Shown piece after piece: positions 1-7,528 of a stretch of DNA of 64,000 nucleotides. The stretch is from Bacteroidetes bacterium UBA6221 (GTDB lineage Bacteria; Bacteroidota; Bacteroidia; Chitinophagales; Chitinophagaceae). The translations under genes and the position numbers were made by a program. Location: contig DISB01000013.1 in NCBI GenBank assembly GCA_002421685.1, positions 1-64,000 on the forward strand, in the 5' to 3' direction. Within the stretch, counting starts at the first letter, position 1. Each line of letters opens with the position of its first letter. The notes beneath the pieces were generated by a model. That model saw only the letters and a list, made by a program, of their open reading frames with translations, had not been told where the DNA came from and made no database searches.

Positions 1-7
1 ATAGTAA

Positions 8-27
8 ATTTGCTTATTTAAGCAAAT
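8..27. repeat. Short inverted repeat in the flank beyond mobC
   Basis: ATTTGCTT and AAGCAAAT face each other across a 4-nt spacer. It lies in the AT-rich 140 bp after the mobC stop, where I see no gene. It could be a weak hairpin or a protein site. The ICE continues to the left outside the window, so its context is unknown. Confidence 0.35.
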
Positions 28-140
28 GCTAAATTATGAGTATTAAAATTTGGCATTTTATATGTTGACGTAATGGTGCTGTTACTTTTAATTCTTCTAA
101 CAATATATTAATAGAAAAATCACAAAAATATTTAGTATAA

Positions 141-2141
141 TCATTCTTTCTGCACCAAATGCTGTAAGTTAGGGTCATTCTTGATACGCTCCATTTCACT
201 AACAACAATATTCAGAATGTCTGATTTTATCTGCTTGTAATTGTTTTCTATTTCCTGCTTCATCTTATCCTCGCCCTGCTCATTTACAAAAGATAAGATT
301 TGCGGTATTTGCTGATAGGCTTTGCTTTCTGCCGCTACCTTTTCATTGTCCACTACAATTTCGGCGTGAAATATCTTCTGCTCGATACGTTCATCAAAGT
401 TATCTGATACAGAACCAACAAACAAACCTTGTGTAAGTGTTGAGATTTTGGAAGCCGGAATAAGGCTGTCTAACTGTGTCGAAATAGAGGTAGATTTATC
501 ATTGCGGTTAATGGTCATACTTTGGCGTTTCTGTAATACTTTACCGAAACGTTCCGAAAGGCTTTTTGCTGTTTCGCCAACCACCTGACCACTGAATATA
601 TTACCGACGGTATTCTGTATTACCTTGCTTTCCTTGTCGCCGTAATCCCTTGTTAATTGCGAAAAATCCTGAAAGCCCAAACATACCGCTACCTTATTAC
701 TTCTCGCCGTTGCGATAAGATTGTCCAGTCCCCTGAAATAAATTGTGGGCAACTCATCTATGATAACGGAACTCTTTAGCTGTCCCTTTTTGTTTATCAG
801 CTTTACAATCCTCGAATTGTATAAACCCAAAGCTGCGGAATAAATATTTTGACGGTCGGGATTGTTACCCACGCACAAAATTTTAGGTTCTTTCGGGTTG
901 TTGATGTCAAGCGTAAAATCATCGCCCGTCATTACCCAGTAAAGTTGTGGGCTAATCATCCTTGATAGCGGAATTTTTGCCGATGCGATTTGTCCTTGTA
1001 ACTGGTCTTGCGCTCCACCTTGCCACGCATCCATAAAGGGCGACAAATAATTTTCCAAATCCGGGTATGAAGTTAAAATCGTGAATACATCCGAATACTT
1101 TTTATTCAGTAATTCAATGGCGTGAGGGAACGTACAATACTTGCCATCCTCATAGATTTTCAGATACCAAATAATTGCAGCTAAAAGAATGATTGGGCTT
1201 TCCACGAAAAAATCCCCTTGCTTCTGTATCCACGACCTGTTGAGGTTTAGCATTATAGTATAAGCTGCTTCGTAAGCATCAGAAATGTCTGTCATAAAAT
1301 CGGGATTGAGTGGGTTGCAACGGTGGCTCTTGCGTGGGTCGTCGAAATTTATCACGTAAAATTTCGGCTGAACTTTGTACTTATCCCTGTGCTTCAGCAA
1401 ATGATTGTAGGCAATGGTAGATAGGTCGTCGAATTTGAAATCGTAGATATACATACTAAAACCTTTCTCTATCTGCTGCTTGATGTAGTTATTTACGATG
1501 GCATAAGATTTTCCTGAACCCGGAGTACCCAACACGATTGATGCCCTGAAAGGATTTACAATGTTTATCCAACCGTTGTTCCATTTGCCTTTGTAGTAAA
1601 ATTTGGTGGGCAGGTTAACGGAATACTCGTTTTCCATCAGTTTGGTTTCCTGCTGAAAGCTCTCGTTCTCGTTATTAAATACGTCGTCCATCAGGTTGGT
1701 ACGAAGCAGGCGGCTCATCCATACGCCCGCCATCAGCAAGGCGATATAACCTAATGAGATAGTAAGCATATACAGGAATGTGCCTGTTGCCGGAGATAGC
1801 TTTAACAAAGGTGTGTTCAGGAAGAACAGCACAAAGCCAACGCCCAACGCCACGTAAATTTTAGTCCAGGTTATCTTTTCGTTCTTTACGCCCTTTGTCC
1901 CTAAACAGCTTAAAGCCAGTAAGACCAAAGCGAATACTTTGGTGTAAAGAGTGTGTGAAAACAAACCCGCCGTTCGGTCGAAATTGCCTAATATCTTGTT
2001 GATTACTTCCAACGTCCAACCACGTTCTAAAAAGAAACCGTAGCAGAACCAATAAAGGTGCATCAGCACCAAAAGAATACTGACTGCCCGCATAAAAGCC
2101 ATTATCTTGGCAAGCCCTCTTAAATCGTCTTCTCCCTGCAT
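141..2141 (-). CDS. mobC: Conjugative coupling protein MobC (TraG/VirD4-like T4CP)
   Basis: Inner-membrane coupling ATPase that should bring the relaxase-DNA complex to the mating pore. The N-terminal 150 residues hold about four hydrophobic segments. A Walker A motif GTPGSGKS lies at residues 205-212 and a Walker B-like IIDE at 460-463, followed by a conserved TARSNKVAVCLGFQDFSQL stretch typical of VirD4/TraG hexamers. At 666 aa the length matches Bacteroidota MobC proteins. It is the last gene of the leftward mob module, after mobA and mobB, and starts at an ATG about 100 bp after the mobB stop. A 20-bp-period repeat lies in that gap. The family assignment is firm; the symbol follows CTnDOT-type usage. 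Confidence 0.93.
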   Translation of the reverse strand: MQGEDDLRGLAKIMAFMRAVSILLVLMHLYWFCYGFFLERGWTLEVINKILGNFDRTAGLFSHTLYTKVFALVLLALSCLGTKGVKNEKITWTKIYVALGVGFVLFFLNTPLLKLSPATGTFLYMLTISLGYIALLMAGVWMSRLLRTNLMDDVFNNENESFQQETKLMENEYSVNLPTKFYYKGKWNNGWINIVNPFRASIVLGTPGSGKSYAIVNNYIKQQIEKGFSMYIYDFKFDDLSTIAYNHLLKHRDKYKVQPKFYVINFDDPRKSHRCNPLNPDFMTDISDAYEAAYTIMLNLNRSWIQKQGDFFVESPIILLAAIIWYLKIYEDGKYCTFPHAIELLNKKYSDVFTILTSYPDLENYLSPFMDAWQGGAQDQLQGQIASAKIPLSRMISPQLYWVMTGDDFTLDINNPKEPKILCVGNNPDRQNIYSAALGLYNSRIVKLINKKGQLKSSVIIDELPTIYFRGLDNLIATARSNKVAVCLGFQDFSQLTRDYGDKESKVIQNTVGNIFSGQVVGETAKSLSERFGKVLQKRQSMTINRNDKSTSISTQLDSLIPASKISTLTQGLFVGSVSDNFDERIEQKIFHAEIVVDNEKVAAESKAYQQIPQILSFVNEQGEDKMKQEIENNYKQIKSDILNIVVSEMERIKNDPNLQHLVQKE

Positions 2142-2196
2142 TATCTAAAGTTTTAATGTTCGGGCGTGAATTTAAAGGCTCTATGGAGTGGCTCTA

Positions 2197-2236
2197 AGAA
2201 TGTGGCAGCCAGTGGCGTTCTGTGGCAGTGTTTGGC
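2197..2236 (-). repeat. Two 20-bp iterons, copy A (upstream of mobC)
   Basis: Read on the minus strand, two 20-bp units stand in tandem. Unit 1 begins GCCAAACACTGCC and unit 2 begins GCCACTGGCTGCC. The same motif with the same period recurs near 4.27, 6.12, 10.98 and 24.62 kb. This copy ends 55 bp before the mobC start and points toward it. A regulatory or protein-binding role is inferred. Confidence 0.6.
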
Positions 2237-2242
2237 TGAATA

Positions 2243-3529
2243 TTACTTCTGACCTCTTTGGCGTTTTCTTTTCTTCTTCATTTTATTGGCAAAGTCCTGT
2301 TCTTCGTAATCTTCGCCCTGGGCTTCGGGAAGCAAGCCGCCCAGTGCTTCAATCAAACCGTCTTCGTGTTTTTCAGTATGTAAGAAGTCGAACAAATGGT
2401 GTGGTTCTTCCGCAGGAAGATCCGCATCATTTGATGTGGATAATTTGGGTTGTAAAACGGCAGGTTCTTTAATATTCGGTTTGATGTTATTGTTCCAATA
2501 ATCATTAAAGGTGTTGGCAGAAAGTTCTGTTGCCAAACGTGAACCGTTCCAAACTGCTTTGGAATTGTGGTCTATAAATGTGATGCCATAAATACGCCCT
2601 GTATCATTTCGGCGCACCACAACGTTAATACCCTGTTCCGCCAACTGCTTTTTAAATGCCTGTTCATCGCTCGTGGTTTTCAGGGCAATGGTAACGGCAG
2701 ATTTTAGGGTCTGTTTGGTGGGGCTATCTTTCAAAGCCGTTTTGCATTTCGCAAAATGCAGTTCCAAAGCCGGAAGCCCTGCGCTCTTTCCGAACAGCGA
2801 AGCCTTGAACGGATGCCCGGCTCTTTCGCCTTTTTCATTTAGCGGAATATATATTAAGCCCTGCTTCATCTCTCCCTGCAATTCGCCCTCGATTTTCTCG
2901 GCGGTTATATTGAACAGGGAAAGCAGGGCGTTGTATTCGCCCAACGTTTGGTACTGGTAGTAGTTCGGCAGGTGGCGAACAACCGAAGCGATTTGGCTTT
3001 TTACATCGCCCGCCCGATAATCTACCGGACGGAAAACCTTATCTGTCTGTTTGCGCTCCTTGTCCGTTGCGGGTATCAATCGGTACTTTCTTTCCAGTTC
3101 ACGGCATACGTTCATAGACCGCATTTTCTCGAATTTGTCCGAAATCTTTTTGCCCTGCTCGTCCACGCAAACCGATACAATGTGTATATGGCTGCGGTCA
3201 ATATCGGTATGTTTGAATACGATAAAAGGCTGTTCGCCATAACCCATTTCCCGCATATACTGTTCTGCCATTTCCCTAAACTTATCATCGCTTACCATAT
3301 CGTTCGGGTCAGGATTGAGCGAAATATGCAACATATGTTTTTCGGTGTTGCGGTTGGCTATCAGGTAAGGGGCAAAAGACTGGGCTAATTGTGCTACGGA
3401 ATAATGACCGCTTGCGGTTTCAATCATCTTATTGGCAAACAAAATCTGCCCGTTTTCATTCTCCACTTTGAGCTGATTGTATGCCAATGCACCATATAAA
3501 TTTCCGCTTCTTCCGATTTTCGCTATCAC
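2243..3529 (-). CDS. mobB: Relaxase MobB (HUH mobilization nuclease)
   Basis: Nicks oriT and leads the transferred strand into the recipient. The relaxase signature H-x6-H-x-H is present as H107, H114 and H116 in HTDIDRSHIHI. The protein starts MIAKIGRSGNLYGAL, as Bacteroidota MobB relaxases usually do, with the catalytic Tyr probably Y12 or Y17. The initiation codon is GTG, the only start that keeps this conserved N-terminus. The C-terminal 60 residues are charged and end in a Lys/Arg-rich tail. It lies 7 bp after mobA and before mobC, the usual mobA-mobB-mobC order. Confidence 0.93.
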   Translation of the reverse strand: MIAKIGRSGNLYGALAYNQLKVENENGQILFANKMIETASGHYSVAQLAQSFAPYLIANRNTEKHMLHISLNPDPNDMVSDDKFREMAEQYMREMGYGEQPFIVFKHTDIDRSHIHIVSVCVDEQGKKISDKFEKMRSMNVCRELERKYRLIPATDKERKQTDKVFRPVDYRAGDVKSQIASVVRHLPNYYQYQTLGEYNALLSLFNITAEKIEGELQGEMKQGLIYIPLNEKGERAGHPFKASLFGKSAGLPALELHFAKCKTALKDSPTKQTLKSAVTIALKTTSDEQAFKKQLAEQGINVVVRRNDTGRIYGITFIDHNSKAVWNGSRLATELSANTFNDYWNNNIKPNIKEPAVLQPKLSTSNDADLPAEEPHHLFDFLHTEKHEDGLIEALGGLLPEAQGEDYEEQDFANKMKKKRKRQRGQK

Positions 3530-3536
3530 TATTACA

Positions 3537-3968
3537 TTATTTTTTTAGGTGTTCTTCCTCAAATTTTTCGGTAATCTGAATGATTTTCTGACACAGCATT
3601 GCCATTTCAGCCGTCTGTTTTTCCAGTTTGTACAGAAACGCAGCCGCCTTTTTCTCGGAAAAATTCTTGTACAACAGCTTTACAATTTGGTTATAGTTCA
3701 CACCGATGGAACGGAACTGGCTGTGAAAAGAGGTCAGCCGCATATAAAAATCAACCGTTCCCTTGTCAATCTGGATGGTCTTTATGGTCTTGTCAAAGAT
3801 GCAGGACGTTATAAAGTGCGCCTTTACCTGCATACCTGATTTATCAAAAAGGGCAAGAAAACGGGCGTGTTCCTGCTCGTTAAAGGAAATCGTATAGCGA
3901 ATGGTCGCCGGGTCTTCTTTGGGGCGGCGTCCTGTCTTTTTCAATTGCTTTTTGTTGTTATCGTTCAT
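3537..3968 (-). CDS. mobA: Mobilization accessory protein MobA
   Basis: Small basic protein of the Bacteroidota MobA family. It would bind oriT and position the MobB relaxase. After a Lys/Arg-rich head (KKTGRRPKEDP) comes a ribbon-helix-helix-like strand (TIRYTISFNEQEHARF), then a helical C-terminal half containing VNYNQIVKLLY, a phrase common in MobC/MobA-type nicking accessory proteins. I chose the ATG; a GTG directly before it would add one residue. It heads the leftward mob module, with the candidate oriT just upstream. The gene name follows CTnDOT-style usage. Confidence 0.85.
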   Translation of the reverse strand: MNDNNKKQLKKTGRRPKEDPATIRYTISFNEQEHARFLALFDKSGMQVKAHFITSCIFDKTIKTIQIDKGTVDFYMRLTSFHSQFRSIGVNYNQIVKLLYKNFSEKKAAAFLYKLEKQTAEMAMLCQKIIQITEKFEEEHLKK

Positions 3969-4034
3969 CACTAATCCATTTTAAAATCCATACAAAACCC
4001 TGACTTCGGAAGGTGTTTTCTGCCCCCTGCAAAG

Positions 4035-4090
4035 GGCAAGTTGTTTTGAGCATCGGAAATCATTCCGAGATGCTCAAAACACAACTTGCC
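4035..4090. other. Candidate oriT: long inverted repeat upstream of mobA
   Basis: A left arm beginning GGCAAGTTGTTTTGAGCATC and a right arm ending GATGCTCAAAACACAACTTGCC form a near-perfect inverted repeat of more than 20 bp. The only differences are two extra bases in the right arm, and the spacer is short. The repeat lies about 65 bp upstream of mobA in a region without genes, where oriT is found in related elements. The nic site cannot be read from sequence alone. A terminator is less likely, because neither arm is followed by a T-run. Confidence 0.55.
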
Positions 4091-4269
4091 GTGTTCCGGT
4101 GAACACAAAAATCCGCCCTGCGGGACGGATTGAATGTAACAGGGAAAAACGGCTCGATGCCGTTCCCGTTACCCCCTGATATGTCAAAAGACTTTTGCAT
4201 AAATCCGTTAATAAAAATCACAATACAAAGTAAAGCCCTGTTTACGATAGCGTTGCACTGTACCACAGT

Positions 4270-4309
4270 GCCAAATGCTGCCTCTGAACGCCAAACACTG
4301 CCACCACTA
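4270..4309 (+). repeat. Two 20-bp iterons, copy B (upstream of traA)
   Basis: GCCAAATGCTGCC starts one unit and GCCAAACACTGCC starts the next exactly 20 bp later. The copy points toward traA, which begins about 415 bp downstream. It is the same element as copies A, C, D and E. Confidence 0.6.
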
Positions 4310-4319
4310 TACAACTAAA

Positions 4320-4705
4320 TGAATTTGATGAGTTCTTTGCCCCTGAATGTTGGCAGGCAGGCAGACTGCCCGTGCTTCAGGACGAGCTGACGGCACACAT
4401 TCAAGATGGCAGGTTATCCTGCCAGCAAGATTGCAGGAATGCAAGAAAGCAAGAGCGCAGGAATGACGGAAAGCGTGACAGCCTGCTATCAGACAATCAC
4501 GCCTGAGTGACGGATGGAATGACGAACGAAACGAATGCAAGAACGCAATCCCGCCTGATAAGATGCCTGAATGAAAGCATTGCTGCTGTACGGCAGGCAA
4601 GCAGGCAATCAGCAATTCCCGCAGGCAAGCCTGATAGCTATCCTGCAAGAAAGACAGCACGAAATCAGGACGGCACGGCTGCAAGCCTGAAAACAGTAAG
4701 ATGTA
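4320..4705. repeat. Degenerate short-repeat leader before traA
   Basis: This gene-free stretch is made of interspersed variants of GCAAGAA, GCAGGAATGACGG, GCAGGCAAGC and CCTGATA/CCTGAATG. It contains a 7-bp stem, TGGCAGG-ttat-CCTGCCA, at 4407-4424. Open frames on both strands here look like products of the repeats. It may form a long structured traA leader or hold transfer-related protein sites; its function is unknown. Confidence 0.5.
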
Positions 4706-4724
4706 AACTTTAAATTTTAAAAAT

Positions 4725-5492
4725 ATGGACACAAAAAAGAAACCTCTGTTTGTCGCCTTTTCTTCTCAAAAAGGTGGTGTTGGCAAAAGCACATTTACCA
4801 CGCTTGTCGCCAGTACGATGCACTATCGGTTAGGCTACAATGTAGCCGTATTTGATGCGGATTTTCCGCAGCACAGTCTGATGAAAATGAAAACCCGTGA
4901 TTTGGCAATGGTAATGGAAAATGAGGCTTTGAAAAAACTGGCGTATAAGCAGTTTACCACCATCAACAAAAAAGCCTATCCCATTATGCAGCACAAAGCA
5001 GATAGCGTACTCGATGCGGCTCACGAATTTGTAAACACTTCTCCCGTTCCGCCTGATGTGCTGTTCTTCGACCTGCCCGGAACCGTGAACACGCCCGGCA
5101 TACTGAAAGCATTGGCGGGAATGCACCACATATTTACGCCCATCACGGCAGACCGTGTGGTAATGGAAAGTACGCTCATCTTCACGCAGCTTTTACAGGA
5201 CGTGATTATGAAAAAGGGCGAAACTTCCATACAAAGCATTAACCTGTTTTGGAACCAGGTGGATGGCAGGGAAAGCACACCCTTATATGAGGTGTACAAT
5301 CAGCTTATTGAACAACTGGGGTTAAGCCTGATGCAAAGCCAAATCAAGAACAGCACCCGTTTTCGCAAGGAAAGCGAAGCGGACAGCAAAACGGTTTTCC
5401 GTTCTACGGTAATGCCTCCCGATGAGCGTTTGATGAAAGCCTGCCAGTTAGACCTGTTCATCAGCGAATTTTTAAACATCATTCAATTGTAG
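4725..5492 (+). CDS. traA: TraA, ParA/MinD-type ATPase of the conjugation module
   Basis: ParA-like ATPase carrying the deviant Walker A motif KGGVGKST at residues 16-23 and an AVFDADFPQHS segment at about 40-50. LFFDLPG near residue 106 supplies the Walker B strand. At 255 aa it matches TraA, the first transfer gene of CTnDOT-type elements. Its role there is poorly defined; ParA relatives position DNA or protein complexes. It opens a rightward operon with traB 4 bp downstream. The ATG follows an A/T-rich leader without a clear Shine-Dalgarno site, as is usual in this phylum. Confidence 0.9.
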   Translation: MDTKKKPLFVAFSSQKGGVGKSTFTTLVASTMHYRLGYNVAVFDADFPQHSLMKMKTRDLAMVMENEALKKLAYKQFTTINKKAYPIMQHKADSVLDAAHEFVNTSPVPPDVLFFDLPGTVNTPGILKALAGMHHIFTPITADRVVMESTLIFTQLLQDVIMKKGETSIQSINLFWNQVDGRESTPLYEVYNQLIEQLGLSLMQSQIKNSTRFRKESEADSKTVFRSTVMPPDERLMKACQLDLFISEFLNIIQL

Positions 5493-5496
5493 TGCT

Positions 5497-5946
5497 ATGG
5501 AAAAAGACAATAAGAAAAAAGTCACGCCGGACATTAACGAGGAAATGATGATGAACCTGATGGTGGACGGCATTAAAAAGGATGGTTTGCAGTTACCGCC
5601 TGAACCTGCCGAAGAGCAGGTAAAGGAAGCGGTAAAAGACGAGGTGCAGCAGGAAGAATTATCACAAAGCAAACCCGCACAACGGGAAAGGAACCGCACC
5701 AAAAAAATCCTTGACGGAAGCTACGGCGAACACTTTTTGAAAACCCATTCGATGACAAAGCGGGGCGATAAAAGCATTTATATCCGGCAGGAATACCACG
5801 AACGGCTATCCCGTATTGTACAGGTAATCGGGAAAGATGCCATACCCCTGTACGCCTATCTCGATAACATATTGGAACATCATTTTGAAATGTTTGAAAA
5901 AGCCATTACCGATGATTTCAACGAAAAGTTTAAACCCATTTTTTAA
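5497..5946 (+). CDS. traB: TraB-like DUF3408 conjugation protein
   Basis: A 149-aa soluble protein with an acidic, Gln/Glu-rich N-terminal half. The conserved C-terminal DUF3408-like block (about residues 85-140) reads KRGDKSIYIRQEYHERLSRI and then an all-helical segment containing LDNILEHHF. This block resembles ribbon-helix-helix DNA-binding folds, so DNA binding is plausible but inferred. It lies 4 bp after traA, the position of traB in CTnDOT-type operons. No signal peptide or membrane segment is visible. Confidence 0.8.
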   Translation: MEKDNKKKVTPDINEEMMMNLMVDGIKKDGLQLPPEPAEEQVKEAVKDEVQQEELSQSKPAQRERNRTKKILDGSYGEHFLKTHSMTKRGDKSIYIRQEYHERLSRIVQVIGKDAIPLYAYLDNILEHHFEMFEKAITDDFNEKFKPIF

Positions 5947-5957
5947 AGCATCTGATT

Positions 5958-6593
5958 ATGGAAATAGTAATTGTGATTTGCCTGCTGATAGTCATTGCCC
6001 TGCTTTTGCAGGATAAGATTGTCATTCATAAAAGGTCGGAGCAAAAGCCCACACAGGAAAAAGTTAACCCGAACCTGCCCGATATTATGGGGCAGCCCAA
6101 GCCAGTAAGAAGCCTTTCAGTGCCAAACACTGCCAATGAAAGCCAAATAACGGAACCGGAGATAAACCCTGATAATTTAGACATTGAATACGACGAAAAC
6201 GAAAACGTCAGCATTCAAATTCCGCAGGAAGAACTGGACGAAGTTTTCAGTAATATGCCTGATTTGGAGGAAGAGGAAGAAGAATGGAACAGGTACGGAA
6301 TATCCGGTGGCGATAACGGTTTTGCCCAAGGGGTTACCTACGACGAACTAAGCTCCGTAGGGGCATTGCTCCAAAAAGAGAATTTGGAACAGGCTCAAAA
6401 GGAAACAGCGGTAGCCATAGTTCAGAAATTACAGGGAACCGAATTATTCAGCTTACTGGAAAATTCCATTGAGGGTGCTTCCCGAAAAATTGCCGAGCTT
6501 TTGGATAGCACACTTTCATCTGAAAGCGACGACGGTTCTTCCACCTTGCGGAAAAGTGATTTGGGTGATTTTGACATTGGGGAGTTTGTCTGA
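5958..6593 (+). CDS. traD: TraD, acidic membrane-anchored conjugation protein
   Basis: A single N-terminal membrane segment (residues 2-18, IVIVICLLIVIALLL) is followed by a Pro/Asn-rich linker containing NPNLPDIMGQPKPVR. A strongly acidic block (DLEEEEEEW, about residue 100) and a helical C-terminal half come next, ending in DLGDFDIGEFV. The layout and the terminal motif match Bacteroidota TraD; the biochemical role is unknown. Iteron copy C lies inside this coding sequence and encodes the linker residues around VPNTANESQ. It closes the first transfer cluster before the inserted block. Confidence 0.75.
   Translation: MEIVIVICLLIVIALLLQDKIVIHKRSEQKPTQEKVNPNLPDIMGQPKPVRSLSVPNTANESQITEPEINPDNLDIEYDENENVSIQIPQEELDEVFSNMPDLEEEEEEWNRYGISGGDNGFAQGVTYDELSSVGALLQKENLEQAQKETAVAIVQKLQGTELFSLLENSIEGASRKIAELLDSTLSSESDDGSSTLRKSDLGDFDIGEFV
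6122..6161 (+). repeat. 20-bp iterons, copy C (inside traD)
   Basis: GCCAAACACTGCC is followed 20 bp later by GCCAAATAACG. This is the only copy inside a coding sequence and falls in the low-complexity linker of traD. The next gene start is about 500 bp downstream. Confidence 0.5.
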
Positions 6594-6657
6594 AAAGACG
6601 GCTCCCTTTTGTCTTTTTAAAGGTGTTGCAGCCTGATAAAAAATAAACAGTACAGAT

Positions 6658-7458
6658 ATGATTAAGAAAGATGACCCTGATTATATATTCGAGGAATATA
6701 AAGGACATACCATAGCAAGCCACAAGAACAATGTTGTTGGCAAAGACATTAATAATCTCATCATCGTTTACCGTTCAGATGAGTTTCCCAATCACGGGTT
6801 TATTGTTGGACTTGATGATAGCAAGCTGTCAGGGGGCAGAAAGTCCGTGCCGCACAACATAGATGATGCAAAAGGCTACATTGATTGGGTAGTTGGTATT
6901 CAACAGAAAAAGGCAGAGATAAAGCCAACAAATAATATTGTTGACCAAGAAGTCTACGATATGCGTGTTAACAAAGGGATGCTGCCAACGATAGCTATTG
7001 CAGGGCATACATTCTATGTGGATATTCGTATGGATATGCTGCGACCTAAAGATGATTTCCTTTCAAAAGGCATTGTGTTCTCGGATATAGCCAACTACTA
7101 TGATGAAGAGAAAAGAACTTATACCATTCCCTACAATCCGAAGACACACGAATTTCAGGAACCGGATTACCGTACTATCAAAGAGCTTCCTAAAGATTTA
7201 ATTGCTGTGCAATTTCCCTCCGAAAGATTGCTTGACAGGATTGGATGGAACAGGCACTACGGATTTGAATTGACGCACGGACTGGCAAAGCAGGGCTTGA
7301 AATTGCAGTTTGAAGCGAAGCAAATACCCTGGGAAAAAACCTTTCTTGTTGGCTTGATTAAAAGCAACCTGAAAGCAGAAAAGAACCTGCAAAAAGCTAC
7401 CGAAAAACAACAGCCAACCCAACCAAAGAAAGGTAAACAGAAAGGTAGAAAAATGTAA
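6658..7458 (+). CDS. Conserved ICE protein of unknown function, 266 aa
   Basis: Soluble protein with no signal peptide or membrane segment. The N-terminal 75 residues look like a small alpha/beta unit (YKGHTIASHKNN, NLIIVYRSDEF). The central region carries GMLPTIAIAGHTFYVDIRMDMLRPKDDF and PYNPKTHEFQEPDY. A basic Lys/Gln tail (KKGKQKGRKM) ends it. I associate this central block with uncharacterised proteins of Bacteroidota conjugative elements, but I cannot name a domain. It follows traD by 64 bp on the same strand, and the leftward SIR2-HerA genes converge on it. Confidence 0.7.
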   Translation: MIKKDDPDYIFEEYKGHTIASHKNNVVGKDINNLIIVYRSDEFPNHGFIVGLDDSKLSGGRKSVPHNIDDAKGYIDWVVGIQQKKAEIKPTNNIVDQEVYDMRVNKGMLPTIAIAGHTFYVDIRMDMLRPKDDFLSKGIVFSDIANYYDEEKRTYTIPYNPKTHEFQEPDYRTIKELPKDLIAVQFPSERLLDRIGWNRHYGFELTHGLAKQGLKLQFEAKQIPWEKTFLVGLIKSNLKAEKNLQKATEKQQPTQPKKGKQKGRKM

Positions 7459-7528
7459 ATCGGCGCACCGATAACCGAACGTCAGACCGTAAAAAGTTTG
7501 GCGTTTTTTAAATACTGGAACTATATTT

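Noticed and set aside
4307..4732. 141-codon minus-strand frame over the traA leader
   Set aside because: It is made of the short repeats of the leader, has no domain pattern and covers the traA start.
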